In this document: positions 24,383 through 36,609 of the stretch, one piece after another
Layout of the letters: each line of letters opens with the position of its first letter
How positions within the stretch are numbered: position 1 is the first letter of the stretch
Source: Hemerocallis citrina
Taxonomy: Eukaryota; Streptophyta; Magnoliopsida; Asparagales; Asphodelaceae
DNA: 64,000 nucleotides
Direction: 5' to 3'
NCBI GenBank assembly: GCA_017893485.1
Contig: CM030363.1
Coordinates: 107,131,073 to 107,195,072, forward strand
Notes under the pieces: model-generated
The model's database searches: none
The model's input: only the letters and a program-made list of their open reading frames with translations
Told to the model about the DNA's origin: nothing
Translations under genes and position numbers: made by a program

Positions 24383-24664
24383 TGTAGGATATATAGGTAT
24401 ATACTCACTATATGAATAATGTTTTGTGTAATATTATTTTATGGGTAACATGTGTGTTACACGTACTAATTGAATGGATATCGGACCGCAGGTTGAGTGG
24501 GTTGAGAACCCAGTTACCAAACCATTATTTATCCTATAAATACTGGCTTATGATTGTAGTCTAGGTATTCCAATCTTGATACCTAGGGTAAATATCTCCG
24601 ACACCTTAGTCTAGGATATTAACCTTAATTTAACCCTAATTATTATCTCTCATAATCTCAAACC
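24383..24664 (+). repeat. 3' LTR of copia element
   Basis: It begins TGTAGGATATATAGG and parallels the 5' LTR, including a TATAAATA box at 24535. It ends near CTCAAACC if the tattc repeat at 24665-24669 is the target duplication. The expected CA terminus is not visible, so the end may be off by a few bases. Confidence 0.8.
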
Positions 24665-24749
24665 TATTCATCAAATCCTCACCCCACCTCCTTCATTCAA
24701 TTCACTGCCTCCTTCTTCATTCCCGAAAACTTTTCTTCAACTGTCTCTC

Positions 24750-24751
<2 letters not shown>

Positions 24752-24786
<35 letters not shown>
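24752..24786. repeat. (CA)n microsatellite
   Basis: About 17 uninterrupted CA units within LTR-A2 segment 2. Confidence 0.97.
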
Positions 24787-24788
<2 letters not shown>

Positions 24789-27273
24789 CGTCATCTCAAG
24801 TATAGTGTTGGAGCATTTCATAGGAGTCTAGAAGCAAACGACTTTGGAAACTATTGGGTGGGTGTTCTTTGACATTCTAATTTGTCCATGTTAGAATTTG
24901 CATGCTAAATAAATATATATGTGTGGGCGTTCCTTGACATTATAATTTATTCTTGTTATAATTTCCATGCTAGATAAATATATATGTGTGAGTATTCGTT
25001 TAACTATCTAAATTTTTCTGTAGTAATTTTCATGCTAGATTGTGCAAATATATATTTACGTGTGTGGATGTTCTCGACTTTGATTGTTTCTTAGTATCAT
25101 GATGTTTCAAATTGTGCAAAATAAATTACTATGAAGTAATAGAAGTAGAGAGCATGGTATGTTAATTAATTTTAGAGGGAGTATAATTAGTTTTAATTTA
25201 TGATTAGAATTTTGTGTACGCTGAAAAAATTCCTGATTGATTAATTAAAAAGACAAAATTTTAGATGGTTATTTTACTGCCTTCAATTTTATTAAATATC
25301 ATGATTTAAATCTTAGGGTTTTGATACTTGAATTGATGTATATGTGGATTATTGGATTTTTCGGGTATGCATTAGAATCCGAGTAATGCATTCATGTTAT
25401 TTTCCTTGAGGGAAATTAGCACATAAGGAAGCTTGAGTGACTGGTTTGTGGGTGCTGTTTAGAGCACTGTGTGCTTGTGTGGGTGGTCTTTGGTTCGATT
25501 TAGGAGAGTTCAAATATTTTCTAACATTTTTTTTTGAAATTGAATTTGAGCCCGTAAGCATTAGTATAATTCTTTGAGGATTATCAGTAGATTGTGAGGC
25601 TTGGAAGCCTGGTTAAAGGGTGTGACTTTGGGCGTTGGGGTTCTTTGCTGGGTTTTGGGTTCGAACCATGGAGGAGCCATTTTAGTTTTTGTTTAATAAA
25701 ATTTCACTTTATGAGTATTTTTAACATAAAAGTTATATTTTTGGAGTTTTGTATAAATAGAATTGGGTACAAGTATTTTTGGGTTAATTTTCATAATAAA
25801 TTAAATGAATTAACTACGGGTCTAATTTTTATTTACTCCTTTTTGAGTATTTTGGAGGAATAAGGAATTGATTTTTAAAGGATATTAACTTTGTGGATTT
25901 GGAGGATTAAGAATTGATTTTGAGGGATATAATCTTTTGAGTATCTTTGGAAAATTAGAAATTGATTTTGAGGAATATTATTTTAATGAAAACCAGTACA
26001 AATGTTTTGGAAGTATTTGGGAAAATTTAAAAAATTCATTTTGAGGAATATTGTCTTAATGGAAGTTGGTACAGATGTTTTGGGTAAACTTCCAAATTAG
26101 AATGAACGATTTGGTACAGATTTGGTCATTTGAATTCAATTACTAGAACAGAGATGATGTTGATTGAATTGAGGTATTTGAAGTCCTATCATAACAGTTT
26201 GAAAATTTTTATCTAGTTATTTGAGGATGCCTAGTAAAATGGAATTTACAATGATTATAAATGAGGTTAAGGATAACCTAGCAAATTCTTTGTTTCGGTT
26301 ATGTAGACTCATTGCGTGGACTATAGAGGCTGAGCGAGACCCAAGATATCGACAAATTATGATTATTGAAAATTTAAGAAATTGCTAGTGTGTGCTAATG
26401 TTCTCGGTGTATTGATTTAAGTCGGACAGGGTAAGCTAGCTTTAGACAATATTAAATATGATTGGATTTAAGGATAGGCACTAGATGCGAGATATGATGA
26501 AACTTGAGCAAACATGCGTATGAGGGCCCAGAGTGATCCACGGGGTGAGATATTGACATATGGGTCTGATCTCCAGAGTTCTGAGATGAGTACGAAGCTC
26601 ACGGGGCATTCGTGTGATGAGGGTTCCTAAGTGACCTACGGGTTGAGGTATTCTCCATTTATTCCCGGATGTGAGTGAAATAGTCTCCAGATTATCTGAG
26701 GGAGGAGTCTGACCTCTAGAGTTCCGAGACGAGAACCAATACTCACAATATGTCAAAATCTTGGTCTTCGTCATGATTCTAGGTCTGCATAACGGTGGAT
26801 TGAACCCTATAATAAGGAGTGCATTAAGGGCTTGCACTCAGACCTATGTAGTATGTGATGCATAGAATCCGAACAAGTGTGCATTAGTGTGCATTTTGTG
26901 TATTTGTTGCTTTTTGGGTTACTTGTTTCAAGCCATTGTTTTGCGCATTTTGATTTCTGTTCTTATTCCATGGCATACACTTATACACTTAGATTAAATT
27001 CACTTTCTGTATTTATTATCACCATCATTATTTCTTTGTTTTGTGCATCAATTTTGTTATTGTTAAAGTTTAGGATCGCTATGTTATAGCATTGCGTCAG
27101 TTCCAATCAACTGATGTGCTCGCAGTTTTGAAGTTGTGCAGGACTCGGATTAGCAAGCGGCGTGGCCATGAGTTTACTATTGAGGGATGTTGCAAGATTG
27201 CAGATTTTGATGATGTTAGTCGTATTTTACATATAATTTTTGCTGTGCATTGTAAACAACCTTTTTGTGTAGA

Positions 27274-27278
27274 AAGAG
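27274..27278. repeat. Left target-site duplication of Ty3 element 1 (aagag)
   Basis: AAGAG directly precedes TGTCACGCC. An identical AAGAG follows the other end at 37451-37455. Confidence 0.95.
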
Positions 27279-29589
27279 TGTCACGCCCCGCTTCCAAAAA
27301 ATACAGAATACGAGCACGTAACATTGGCCCAGCGAATGACTAACATCACCTATAAGCTATTTATTCGATTAACTCAACAATATAATCAGTACAGAACAAA
27401 TGCACAGGCAATAATAATAATCTCATGAACAATAGTACTTGGAATGAAGTAATAAAAATATCCAAATACAATAATAATAATCCAACGTCTGGAAACAACA
27501 ATAAAATCCGGGACATAAGCCCAAAACAATAATAACCCAATCCAAAATAATAACAAGTCTCAATACATTAAGTTTATTAAAGTAATAAGCAATTAGAAAG
27601 CAGTAGTCTTTAGAATGTTTGTTCGCCAATTCTAGTAGGCAATTCTCCTTCATTAGCTGTATACACTTCAGCTAAAAAGAGGAGAAAAATTGTCCTTAGA
27701 GAAAGTCATGGGGAATAAGTAGAGAAAGCAGTGAAAAATGGTATAACAGTATAACAATGAATCAATGGAGCAATAGGAATCAATAACACGGGACAATAAC
27801 AATAATCGATACCATGATAATCAGTACAAAGTCTATAAACAATGATGCAATATTCGGTAACGGTGATCAATGGTCAATGACGGTATCACTTAGCCAATAT
27901 TCGGTATCAATAGCAACAATGATGAACAATATGCAATGTCGGTGATGTGTCAATCCTTATGTCTATTATTCATTTTAAATCCTAACTAATGCATTTACTA
28001 CTGCATCCCATTCTATAGGTTCGATGCATACAAACAATTTCGTTTAGACTTAAGTGGTAGATTTTATAGTTCATGTACTGGGTATGATGACGATAACAGC
28101 AATAACATGGGCCATGTGTAATTTCTTACACGATGAAGATAATGGTAATAACACGGGCCATGCGTGATTTCTTACACGATGACGATAACAGGTAATAATC
28201 ACGGGCCATCATCCAAGTACAGTCCTTATATCACCAACTACTCTAGTCAATCACTTAAACCCTGACTTATTAATTATTTCATCAATACAACAATACAATA
28301 TGCAATAAATTGATATTTCGGTGAACGATAGTATCAATAAGGAAATAATAGGATGGTAACATGAAGTAGGACAATTAGAAAGATGACAGTAACTCATTGG
28401 GATCATGCAATGCAACATACATACATTAATTCATGCAATAGAACGATATATGAATAATTAATCTATTAAAATCTGAACTATGAAATTATGGAGAGAAAGA
28501 ACAGTCTGTACAACAATACAGTTTCCCGCTGACTCAAAAACCGAAAGTTGAATCCATCAGAAATTCTAGAAACTAGACTTCCACACGGTTCCAACGTATA
28601 TTTAAAGTTCAAATTCCGACAAAAATAGCTAGGTCAAACACACTGTTCTTTACAGATTTTAAGTGCAGGCAGAAATTCGACATCTTGTTGTTTTAATTTT
28701 AGAATCATCAAAAACTCAATATTAAATTCATTAAAACATACTTATTAGATTTTTAAACATGTAAATTAAGAATCTAGAAATTTTCAGAGCAAAATTTTAT
28801 AATTTGATCAACTTTTTTAGTGTTTAAAAATGAAAGGTACGAGAATCTGAAAATCTGAATGTAAAAACACAGCTGTAGTCAAACGGGCAAAACTTTTGTT
28901 AAAAAACTCTGAATTCAAAAATTCAAGATGGTCTCAAAACTAGAAAGATATGGCTACAATTCATATTCAGAAATTAGTTCATTTTAAGATCATTTACTTG
29001 TTCAAAAATAGCAGTTAATAGACAGGTTAGCAAGTAATATACAATTTTTAGGGTATTTTTCTTGAAAATAAATTAATTAGCATGATGGGCATCGATTATT
29101 TAGTCAATAAATTGTGTAATCAACATGATGGGTGTCAAAACATGATAAATATAATTACAACATGCTCATACATGAATTTATCATCAAACGATCATCAATC
29201 GATCAAACAATATACAACCTATCAATTGTCTCTACAATAATTTATTTGTGTCGTGACTGTATGTGTAACCCTATTATCCATACTATATGATGTATTCAAG
29301 ATTCAATATTTTTTAAGTCAAACTGGCACGATGTCAATAATATTGTGGTTAGCTCATGTAAACCCGGAATAAACCCAACGAAAGAGATAAACGATGTATA
29401 AGACGATGAACAAAGGATCTACTTGTAAGAGTTTCACTAAAACTTGAATTTGATACAATTAACAATTCAAGAGGACGGTGACTTGCCTGTTATATGGTGA
29501 AAACGAATACCAAGAATAACAGGATAAGGATCCGGAAGCAACGAACCCACGAACTAGCACATCCACCAATAGCACGTGTATAATACGTG

Positions 29590-29960
29590 CAAGAGTATTG
29601 CAATCAAAACAAAGAGACAGCAGCAACTGCAACAGCCACTCATAGAGACAGCAACGGCAGTAAACAGAGATGGCCGGCCAAGGGGGTGGCGCTAACGACC
29701 AGAGGGCGGCAACTGGGTCGACGCGATAGCAAGGCGACGGCGGCGTCGCGGTGGCGGCGTGTGAGAACGGGGAGGAAGGGTGTGATCAGAATTTAGGTAT
29801 TAATGTCGAGGAGAGCGAAGAGGGAGCCAGTGTTGGAGTTAAGCGACTGGGCACCGAGGAGGAAGTGGGGCGGCTCTACAGGGAGGTGCGACGGGAGGAG
29901 GGCAGTCCCCGGAAGTGAGTGCTCGCCGGAGAAGGTGAACCCAGGAATGGGTTCAGGGAG
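29590..29960. other. GC-rich island in element-1 3' LTR
   Basis: A CpG-dense patch (GGCGACGGCGGCGTCGCGG and similar) downstream of the TATA box in transcription order. It corresponds to 36610-37030 in the 5' LTR. The island has more visible differences between the two LTRs than their flanks do. Confidence 0.7.
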
Positions 29961-30055
29961 TTTTGGGTGGGAAAACGGGGAGAGAGAGAGAAAGAAAAGA
30001 GAATAAGCGGCTAGGGTTTCGATGGTGTGCAATTTTTAGGGTTTGCATTAGGGTT

Positions 30056-30065
30056 GTATTTATAG
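30056..30065 (-). promoter_or_regulatory. TATA box of element-1 3' LTR
   Basis: CTATAAATAC on the minus strand, about 310 bp into the LTR, conserved at 37132-37141 in the 5' LTR. Confidence 0.7.
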
Positions 30066-30375
30066 GGTACAATTAGGGTACTGGGTTAGTGGTTTAGGGT
30101 TCAATATTAGAGGTTTTTGGTAAAGAACAAATTAAATTGGGTTTTAGGGTTCAATTAAGAGATAGATCAAATTCAATAGGGTTCAAATAAAAAATGCCCA
30201 CAATTAAATAGAAGAAAATAGAGTCAATAAGAATAGTTCCACAAGAAGAACAGAGAATTTCATGAACAAGATTAAATTAAAATAATCAAGAAAAACAAAA
30301 TAGAGTATTTTATTCAATATCAAATAAAATATTACAAAATTGGGAAAATGAAAAATAGCGAGAACGGTAGTTACA

Positions 30376-30390
30376 ATTCTACCCACCTGA
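30376..30390 (-). promoter_or_regulatory. Polypurine-like tract of element 1
   Basis: Minus-strand TCAGGTGGGTAGAAT abuts the LTR start TGTAAC, after the GAGGACAAAATTTT block that also precedes other LTRs here. It is purine-rich but interrupted by T, so it is a weak PPT. Confidence 0.55.
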
Positions 30391-30439
30391 CAATAAAATT
30401 TTGTCCTCGAAATTTAAGCAAGTGGTAGTAGGGTAGCCC

Positions 30440-30901
30440 CGAGGAAAAGAAAAGAACAAGAACTACCCAAAAAGATGGGTTACGAATCTCACTTTCAATC
30501 TCTCAAGTCGACTCAGAAGGAGAGTGAGGATTCCAAGCAACACGAACCAACTTGATAACCTTATTCTTCAAAATATTCTCCTGCCGATCCATAATCGACA
30601 CTGGATGAATCTCACAAGACAAATCTAGTCGAACCGACAACTCCGAATAGCCAATAACATGACTATCATCCCGAACATATTTCTTGAGCTGAGAAACATG
30701 GAAGACGTCATGTTCTCTAGAAAGAACTAGCGGCAACGCGAGTCTATATGCCACCTTGCCTGCTCGCTCCACCACATCGAACGAACCAATGATCCTAGGG
30801 CTCAATTTGCCCCCACCACCAAAACGAATCACACCCTTCCATGGAGATACATTGAGGAATACATGATCACCCACTTCGAACTCTAACGGTATCTGGTGCA
30901 T
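30440..30901 (-). pseudogene. pol: Integrase C-terminus and chromodomain of element 1
   Basis: The open frame reads EVGDHVFLNVSPWKGVIRFG (the GPY/F-type integrase C-terminus), then KLSPRIIGSFDVVER, AGKVAYRLALP and HDVFHVSQLKKY, and ends with a chromodomain-like segment (IMDRQENILKNKVIKLVRVA). It stops at SEST, where the conserved Trp codon is TGA (30503-30505). Downstream the frame still encodes EIESEIRNP, the expected continuation, so the stop is recent or tolerated. Chromodomains in Ty3 elements guide integration to heterochromatin through histone marks. The W lost here is lost in all three Ty3 elements in the window. Confidence 0.85.
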
Positions 30902-31019
30902 GTCTGCCCATTTTCTCTACCTATCCGGTGCATCTTGCAAATGCCTCCTGATCTAGGGCCACTATATCAACACTCCTCGTGATCAATTCGGGCCCCAAAA
31001 GCTTCCTCTCAGCAATGTC

Positions 31020-31787
31020 ATCCTAGCACACTAGTGATCTACACTTTGGACCATACAAGACATCATATGGAGTTGCCTGAAGACTAGCTTGGTAGCTATT
31101 ATTGTATGAAAACTCCACCAAGTTTAGATGATCTTCCCAAGAACCTCCAAACTGAAGCACACAGGACCTCAACATATCCTCCAAAGTCTGAATAGTCCTC
31201 TCTGATTGGCCATCTGTCTGTGGATGGAATGCAGTACTAAACTTCAGCTTACTCCCAAGACTATCCTGGAGACTCTCCCAGAATTGAAATATGAATTTAG
31301 TATCTATTTCTGATATAATACTGACAGGAACACCCTGCAATCTCATAATCTCCTGCATATATCTTTCTGCAAGACTCTCTGTAGACTGCCCAACTCTGAA
31401 AGGAATGAAATGAGCACTCTTCGTCCAGCGATCCACAATTACCCAAATGGAATTGTGACCCTTGGGACTTCTAGGCGAAGCAGTCACGAAATCCATAGTG
31501 ATATTCTCCCACTCCCACTCCGGGACAAGAAGCGGTTGAAGAAATCCAACAATCCTCTGATGTTCTGCTTTCACTTGCTGACAGATCAGACACCGAGAAA
31601 CAAATCTTGCAACATCCCTCTTCATACCATGCCACCAGATATGCAACTTCAAATCCCAATACATCTTCATACCACCGGGATGAATAGAATATGGCGAACG
31701 GTGAGCTTCTTCAAGCAACCTCTGCCTGACTTCTTCCTTCGGAACACATAGACGAGTCCCAAAGCGAAGATATCCATCATTATCCAT
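31020..31787 (-). pseudogene. pol: Integrase (zinc finger and catalytic core) of element 1
   Basis: A 254-residue open stretch. It shows the HHCC zinc finger (EEAHRSPYSIHPGG ... CLICQQ), the first catalytic Asp (ITMDFVTASPRS), the IWVIVDRWTKSAHFIPF block, and the Glu region (HPQTDGQSERTIQTLEDMLR). At the second Asp motif the usual SDRD-type string is SEID, so the presumed catalytic Asp is Glu. A TAG interrupts the frame at about 31020 (SLVC, then stop, then DDIAERKLLGPE in the same frame), at a position normally Trp. This is the best-preserved domain of the element. Its start is simply where the upstream frame is lost. Confidence 0.9.
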
Positions 31788-31902
31788 CCTCTCGAATCAT
31801 CAAACATGTTCGAGAACCAACTTCAACCTCAGCTCGAAACTGCTTCAATTGCACATCACTAGACTATGCCTCCTTAATCTGATCCACCAAAGACGACTGC
31901 AA

Positions 31903-32402
31903 CTATAGCACCATACAACTCTTCTCAGAACCACGCAATACCACATCTAATTCCAATCTTCTCATAGCTTCCACAAGCTCTTTCTGCTCAGTAAGAACCA
32001 TACCAACAGGTCTTTTGCTCAAAGCATCAGGCACTGAATTTATCTTGCCAGAATTATGCTGCAAATTGATATCATAATCTGCCATTGATTCTGGCCATCG
32101 CCTTTGCCTCATATTCAGTTCCTTCTGAGTGAACACATACTTTAGACTTTTGTGGTCAGTGAAGATCTCCACTCGGTCTCCAATAAGTAATGCCACCAAA
32201 GCTTCAAGGCAAAGATCACAGTAGCAAGCTCCAAATCATGGGTAGGATAATTCTTCTCATGCGGCCTCAATTGCCTACATGCGTATGCGACAACCTTGCC
32301 TCGTTGCATTACAACAGCACCCAAACCTCTACCTGAAGCATCACAGTGAATTACGAAACCTCCTGATACATCCGGTATAGTGAACACAGGTGTTGATGTC
32401 AA
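31903..32402 (-). pseudogene. pol: RNase H of element 1 (two overlapping frames)
   Basis: The first frame contains [20 protein letters not shown], with the catalytic CDAS, and [20 protein letters not shown] with the [12 protein letters not shown] helix. After a frameshift at about 32170-32190 the second frame continues with [20 protein letters not shown] and RQRRWPE...LQHNSGKINSVPDALSKRP, the usual end of Ty3 RNase H. All main catalytic-motif residues I can place are present, and one frameshift separates them. Confidence 0.9.
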
Positions 32403-32479
32403 CCGATTCTTCAGTTCAATGAAGGCTTCTTCACAGAACTCATCCTACACAAACTTCTAATCCTTCCCAGTCAACTTGG

Positions 32480-33175
32480 TCAATGGCCCTGCAATCTTCG
32501 AGAAATCTCGAACAAACATCGGTAATAACCCGCTAGAACAAGAAAACTCCGAACTTCTGATACAAACTTCGGCATCGGCCAATCCTTAACAACAGAGATC
32601 TTGGACGGATCGACAGAAACACCATCACCAGAAATAACATGGCCCAAGAAAGCCACTCGGTCCAACCAAAACTCACACTTGCTGAGCTTCCCATACAACT
32701 GATGATCCCTCAAAGTCTGTAGAAAAACCTTCAAGTTCTCAGCATGCTCATCCCGATTCCGAGAATAGACAAGAATATCATCAATGAACACCACGACAAA
32801 CTTGTCAAGGAAGGGAGAGAAAACCTGGTTCATCAAACTCATAAACACAGCTGGAGCATTAGTAACTCCAAAAGGCATCAGCAAAAATTCATAGTGCACA
32901 TATCTTGTTCGAAAAGCAGTCTTTTGTACATCCTCGGCTTTCACCTTAACCTTATGATAACTAGAACAAAGATCCAGCTTCAAAAATACAGAAGCACCTC
33001 TCAATTGATTAAATAGGTCATCAATCGTTGGCAATGGATACTTGTTCTTCACTGTGATATTATTGAGCTCGCAGTAGTCAATGCACAACCTTCGGCTACC
33101 ATCTTCTTGTTGACGTACAAAACAGGAGCTCCCTAAGGTGAAACACATGGCCGGATAAAACCACTATCCAACAAC
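32480..33175 (-). pseudogene. pol: Reverse transcriptase of element 1
   Basis: A 222-residue open stretch covers most of [77 protein letters not shown], and the catalytic loop [13 protein letters not shown] (FIDD intact), then the thumb and connection ([30 protein letters not shown]). Upstream, the frame before 33148 encodes [10 protein letters not shown] after a TAG at 33178. Normal DLRSGYHQ is DLCSSYHK here, and other substitutions suggest relaxed constraint. Confidence 0.92.
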
Positions 33176-33177
33176 TC

Positions 33178-33800
33178 CTAAATCTGCCCCTTCAACTCAG
33201 CCAATTCAATAGGAGCCATTTTGTACGGACTGTTAGAGATTGGAGCTGTACCTGGCTGAACATCAATACTCAATACCACTTCACGATCTAGCGGTAATCC
33301 CGACAATTCCTTAGGAAAAACATCCAGAAAATCCTGCACAACCAACGGTGCGACAACATCATCAGCACACACTTCCTCCATAACTCTAACCTCCTGACTA
33401 GCCAACTTCTCCAGACAAGCAAGCGGCCTTTCACCAGCACAGAATTCAAATTCCTGCCTATCTGGCATACGAAACACAACCTTCTTCTTGCGGCAGTCAA
33501 TCACATCATGAGTGGCACAAAGACAATCCATCTCCAGAATAACATCAAATCTAGAATTGCCGATGACAATCAGATCGGCAATAAAATCAACACCACCAAT
33601 AACCAAGGGACTTTGCTCATAAATCTGAGAACACACGACAACACTTTCACCTGTAGAAATGTTCCAAGATACTGGCATAGCGCTGCTAGCCAAGAGATGC
33701 AGATCGACGAAGCAGGGAAGAAACAAATGAATGAGTAGCACTAGAGTCGAAAAGAGCATGAGCAGGAAAGAAATGAACAAGGATAATGCCTAGCAAGAAG
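33178..33800 (-). pseudogene. pol: Aspartic protease of element 1
   Basis: The main frame encodes IYEQSPLVIGGVDFIADLIV and the flap/second-half motif FDVILEMDCLCATHDVIDCR, then the linker to RT (QDFLDVFPKELSGLP, PGTAPISNSPYKMAP). The active-site region is one frame off, at about 33725-33760, and reads ALFDSSATHSFVSS. The catalytic D-S/T-G triad is D-S-S here (Gly lost), so the enzyme would be dead. There is no gag frame upstream; leader sequence runs straight into protease. Confidence 0.85.
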
Positions 33801-34336
33801 TCAAAATGAGAATACAAAAGGCAGAAGCAAAAATGCAAGAAACAGACATGAATGAAAGGCTAACATGAATAAACAATAGGATGGGAGAATAAAATAGCAA
33901 GGAAAAAGGAAGCAACAATGCAAGGAAGGAGAAGCAGCATGAGAATTCTCGAACCTGTGGGTTATGGGCCAACCACGATTCCGCTATGCTACTCTGATGG
34001 TGAAGCTCCAAGCTGTAGACATGTCGTTGTAGATCAAACAATGCCGGTCGAATGACCAAGCAGGAAGAAGAAGAACGGATGACACCAGAACAAAAAAAAT
34101 ATGGGTATGAAAAGGATGAAATCATACCCAATAAGGAATCAATCAATGAAAGGGATAAAAGAGGAATCAAATAAGACTAGTTTCCAGATTATGTTGGACA
34201 TCAATTGTTCATGCGATCACTGTATTGCACATACTGTTGAGTCAAACCGATAAAATCCCAAATCTGATTAATATATTAATCAAAGCCAAACTTCCTTTCA
34301 TTAGTCACGTTTGACTGATATATTATCCAAACTCGA
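33801..34336 (-). other. Element-1 leader; gag is missing
   Basis: Only about 540 bp lies between the PBS and the protease. One 126-residue frame (33790-34170) is hydrophobic and unlike Gag. I find no CCHC zinc knuckle and no capsid-type motifs. A Ty3 gag normally needs 1-1.5 kb, so gag has been deleted or was never present in this subfamily. Confidence 0.7.
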
Positions 34337-34348
34337 GCTCTGATACCA
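34337..34348 (-). promoter_or_regulatory. Primer binding site (tRNA-iMet) of element 1
   Basis: Minus-strand TGGTATCAGAGC, the standard plant initiator-Met tRNA 3'-end complement, lies 10 nt inside the 5' LTR. It primes minus-strand cDNA synthesis. Confidence 0.95.
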
Positions 34349-36609
34349 CTAAAAGCCTTGTCATGTCCCGCTTCCCAAAAATACGAAATACGAGCATGTA
34401 ACATTGGCCCAGCGAATGACTAACATCACCCATAAGCTATTTATTCAATTAACTCAACAATATAATCAACACAGAACAAATGCGTAGGCAATAATAATAA
34501 TCTCATGAACAATAGTAATTGGAATGAAGCAATAAAAATATCCAAATACAATAATAATAATCCAACGTCTGGAAACAATAATAAAATCCAGGACATAAGC
34601 CCAAAACTATAATAACCCAATCGAAAATAATAACAAGTCTCAATACATTAAGTTCACTAAAGCAATAAGCAATTAGAAAGTAGTAGTCTTCATGTTTTCC
34701 AATTCCCGCAGGCAATTCTTCTTCATTACCTGTATACACTTCATCTAAAAAGAGGAGAAAAATTGTCCAAAGAGGAAGTCATGGACAACAAGTAGAGAAA
34801 GCAGTGAACAATCGGATAATGGTATAACAATAAATCAATGGAGCAATAGGAATCAATAACACGGGACAATAACAATAATCGATACCATGATAATCGGTAC
34901 AAAGCCTATAAACAATGATGCAATATTCGGTAATGGTGATCAATGAACAATAACGGTAAGACTTACCCAATATTCAGTATCAATAGAAACAATGATGAAC
35001 AATATGCAATGTCGGTGATGTGTCAATCCTTATGTCTATTAATCAATTTAAATCCTAACTAATGCATGTACAACTGCAACCCATTCTACAGGTTCGATGC
35101 ATACATTTAATTTCGTTTAGACTTAAGTGGTAGATTTTATAGTTCATGTACTGGGTATGATGACGATAAAAGTAATAACACGGGTCATGTGTAATTTCTT
35201 ACACGATGACGATAACGGTAATAACACGTGCCATTTGTAATTTCTTACACGATGATCATAACGGTAATAATCACGGGCCATCATCCGAGTACAGTCCCTA
35301 TATCATCAACTACTCTTGTCAATCCCTTAAACCCCTGGCTTATTAATTATTTCATCAATGCAACAATACAATATGCAATAAATTAACATTTCGGTGAATG
35401 ATAGTACCGATAAGGAAACAATAGGATGGTAACATGAAGTAGGACAATTAGAAAGATGACAGTAACTCATTGGGATCATTCAATGCAACATACATACATT
35501 AATTCATGCAATAGAACGATATAGGAATAATTAATCTACTAAAATCTGAATTATGAATATCTGGAGAGAAAGAACAGTCTGTACAACAATACAATTTCCT
35601 GCTGACTCAAAAACCGAAAGTTGAATCCGCCAGAAATTCTAGAAACTAGACTTCCACATGGTTCCAACATATTTAAAGTTCAAATTCCTACAACAGTAAC
35701 TAGGTCAAACACACTGTTCTTTACAGATTTTAAGTTCTGGCAGAAATTCGACATCTTATTGTTTTAATTTTAGAATCAGCAAAAACTCAATATTAAATTC
35801 ATTAAAACATACTTATTAGATTTCTAAACATGTAAATTAAGAATTTGGAAATTTTCAGAGCAAAATTTTATAATTTGATCAACTTTTTTAGTGTTTAAAT
35901 ATGAAAGGTACGTGAATCTGAAAATCTGAATGTAAAAACACAGTTGTAGTAAAATGGGCATAACTTTTGTTACAAAACTTGGAATTCAAAAATTCAAGAT
36001 GTTCTGCAAACTAGAAAGATAAGGCTACAATTCATATTCAGAAAGTAGTTCATTTTAAGATCATTTACTGGTTCAAAAATAGCAGTCAATAGACAGGTCA
36101 GTAAGCCTACACAGTTTTTAGGATATTTTTCTTGAAAATAAACTAATTTGCATGATGGGCATCGATTATTTAGTCAATAAATTGTATAATCAACATGATG
36201 GGTATCAAAAAATGATAAATAAAATTAGAACACACACATACATGAATTTATCATCAATCAAACATCAATCGATCGAACAATATACAACCTTTCAATTGTC
36301 TCTACAATGATTTATTTGTGTCGTGACTGTATGTGTAACCCTATTATCCATACTATATGATGTATGCAAGATTCAATATTTTTGGGGTCAAATTGGCACG
36401 ATGTCAAGAATATTGGGGTTAGCTCGTGTAAACCCACAATAAACCCAACAAGAGAGATAAACGATGTATAAGACGATGAACAAAGGAACTACTTGCAAGG
36501 GTTTTAATAAAACTTGAATTTGGTACAATTAACAATTCAAGAGGACGGTGACTTGCCTGTTAGACGGTGAAAACGAATACCAAGAATAATGGGATAAGGA
36601 TCCCGAAGC

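Larger units (their letters stand above)
14557..24664 (+). mobile_element. Degraded Ty1/copia retrotransposon carrying a nested 4.2 kb solo LTR
   Basis: Two ~275-bp LTRs of clear similarity (14557-14831 and 24383-24664) flank a decayed copia-order polyprotein: gag-like, pre-integrase/integrase, reverse transcriptase, RNase H, then a polypurine tract. Removing the inner insert (18228-22469, 4242 bp) leaves an element of about 5.9 kb, near the usual 4.5-6 kb for plant copia elements. The flanking 5-bp repeat tattc supports one insertion event. Every domain carries stops and frameshifts, and the catalytic residues I could place are lost. The two LTRs differ visibly, so this is an old insertion. 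Confidence 0.85.
24670..27278 (+). repeat. Split LTR ('LTR-A2'), segment 2 of 3
   Basis: This sequence continues segment 1 after the copia insert. It contains a (CA)n microsatellite (24752-24786), a long AT-rich body, a cassette of irregular repeats near 26500-26720 (CCAGAGTTCTGAGATGAG-type) and the shared module near 26800-26890 (AAGGGCTTGC...GACCTATGTAGTATG). Near 27075 is the CTATGTTATAGCATTGCGTC block, also found in the solo LTR near 22150. No coding sequence was recognised. The frames at 25594-25863 and 27092-27343 are not convincing. Confidence 0.6.
27279..30375 (-). repeat. 3' LTR of element 1
   Basis: Read on the minus strand it starts TGTAACTACCGTTCTCGC (30375) and ends GGAAGCGGGGCGTGACA (27279). 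It contains a TATA box at 30056-30065, a GC-rich island (about 29590-29960) and the conserved family-1 terminal block. It aligns end to end with the 5' LTR (3097 against 3092 bp), with scattered substitutions and small indels. Frames at 29587-30032 are compositional; the related frame in the other LTR differs in length and sequence. Confidence 0.95.

Noticed and set aside
29587..29796. Basic 69-codon frame (R/K/T-rich) as a small protein
   Set aside because: It sits in the GC-rich island of the LTR, antisense to the LTR's transcription direction, and is not conserved in the other LTR.
32744..33016. Plus-strand frame opposite the element-1 RT
   Set aside because: A shadow of the minus-strand RT, which has clear catalytic motifs.
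34337..34348. tRNA gene fragment
   Set aside because: The 12-bp match is a primer binding site next to an LTR. No tRNA cloverleaf is present.
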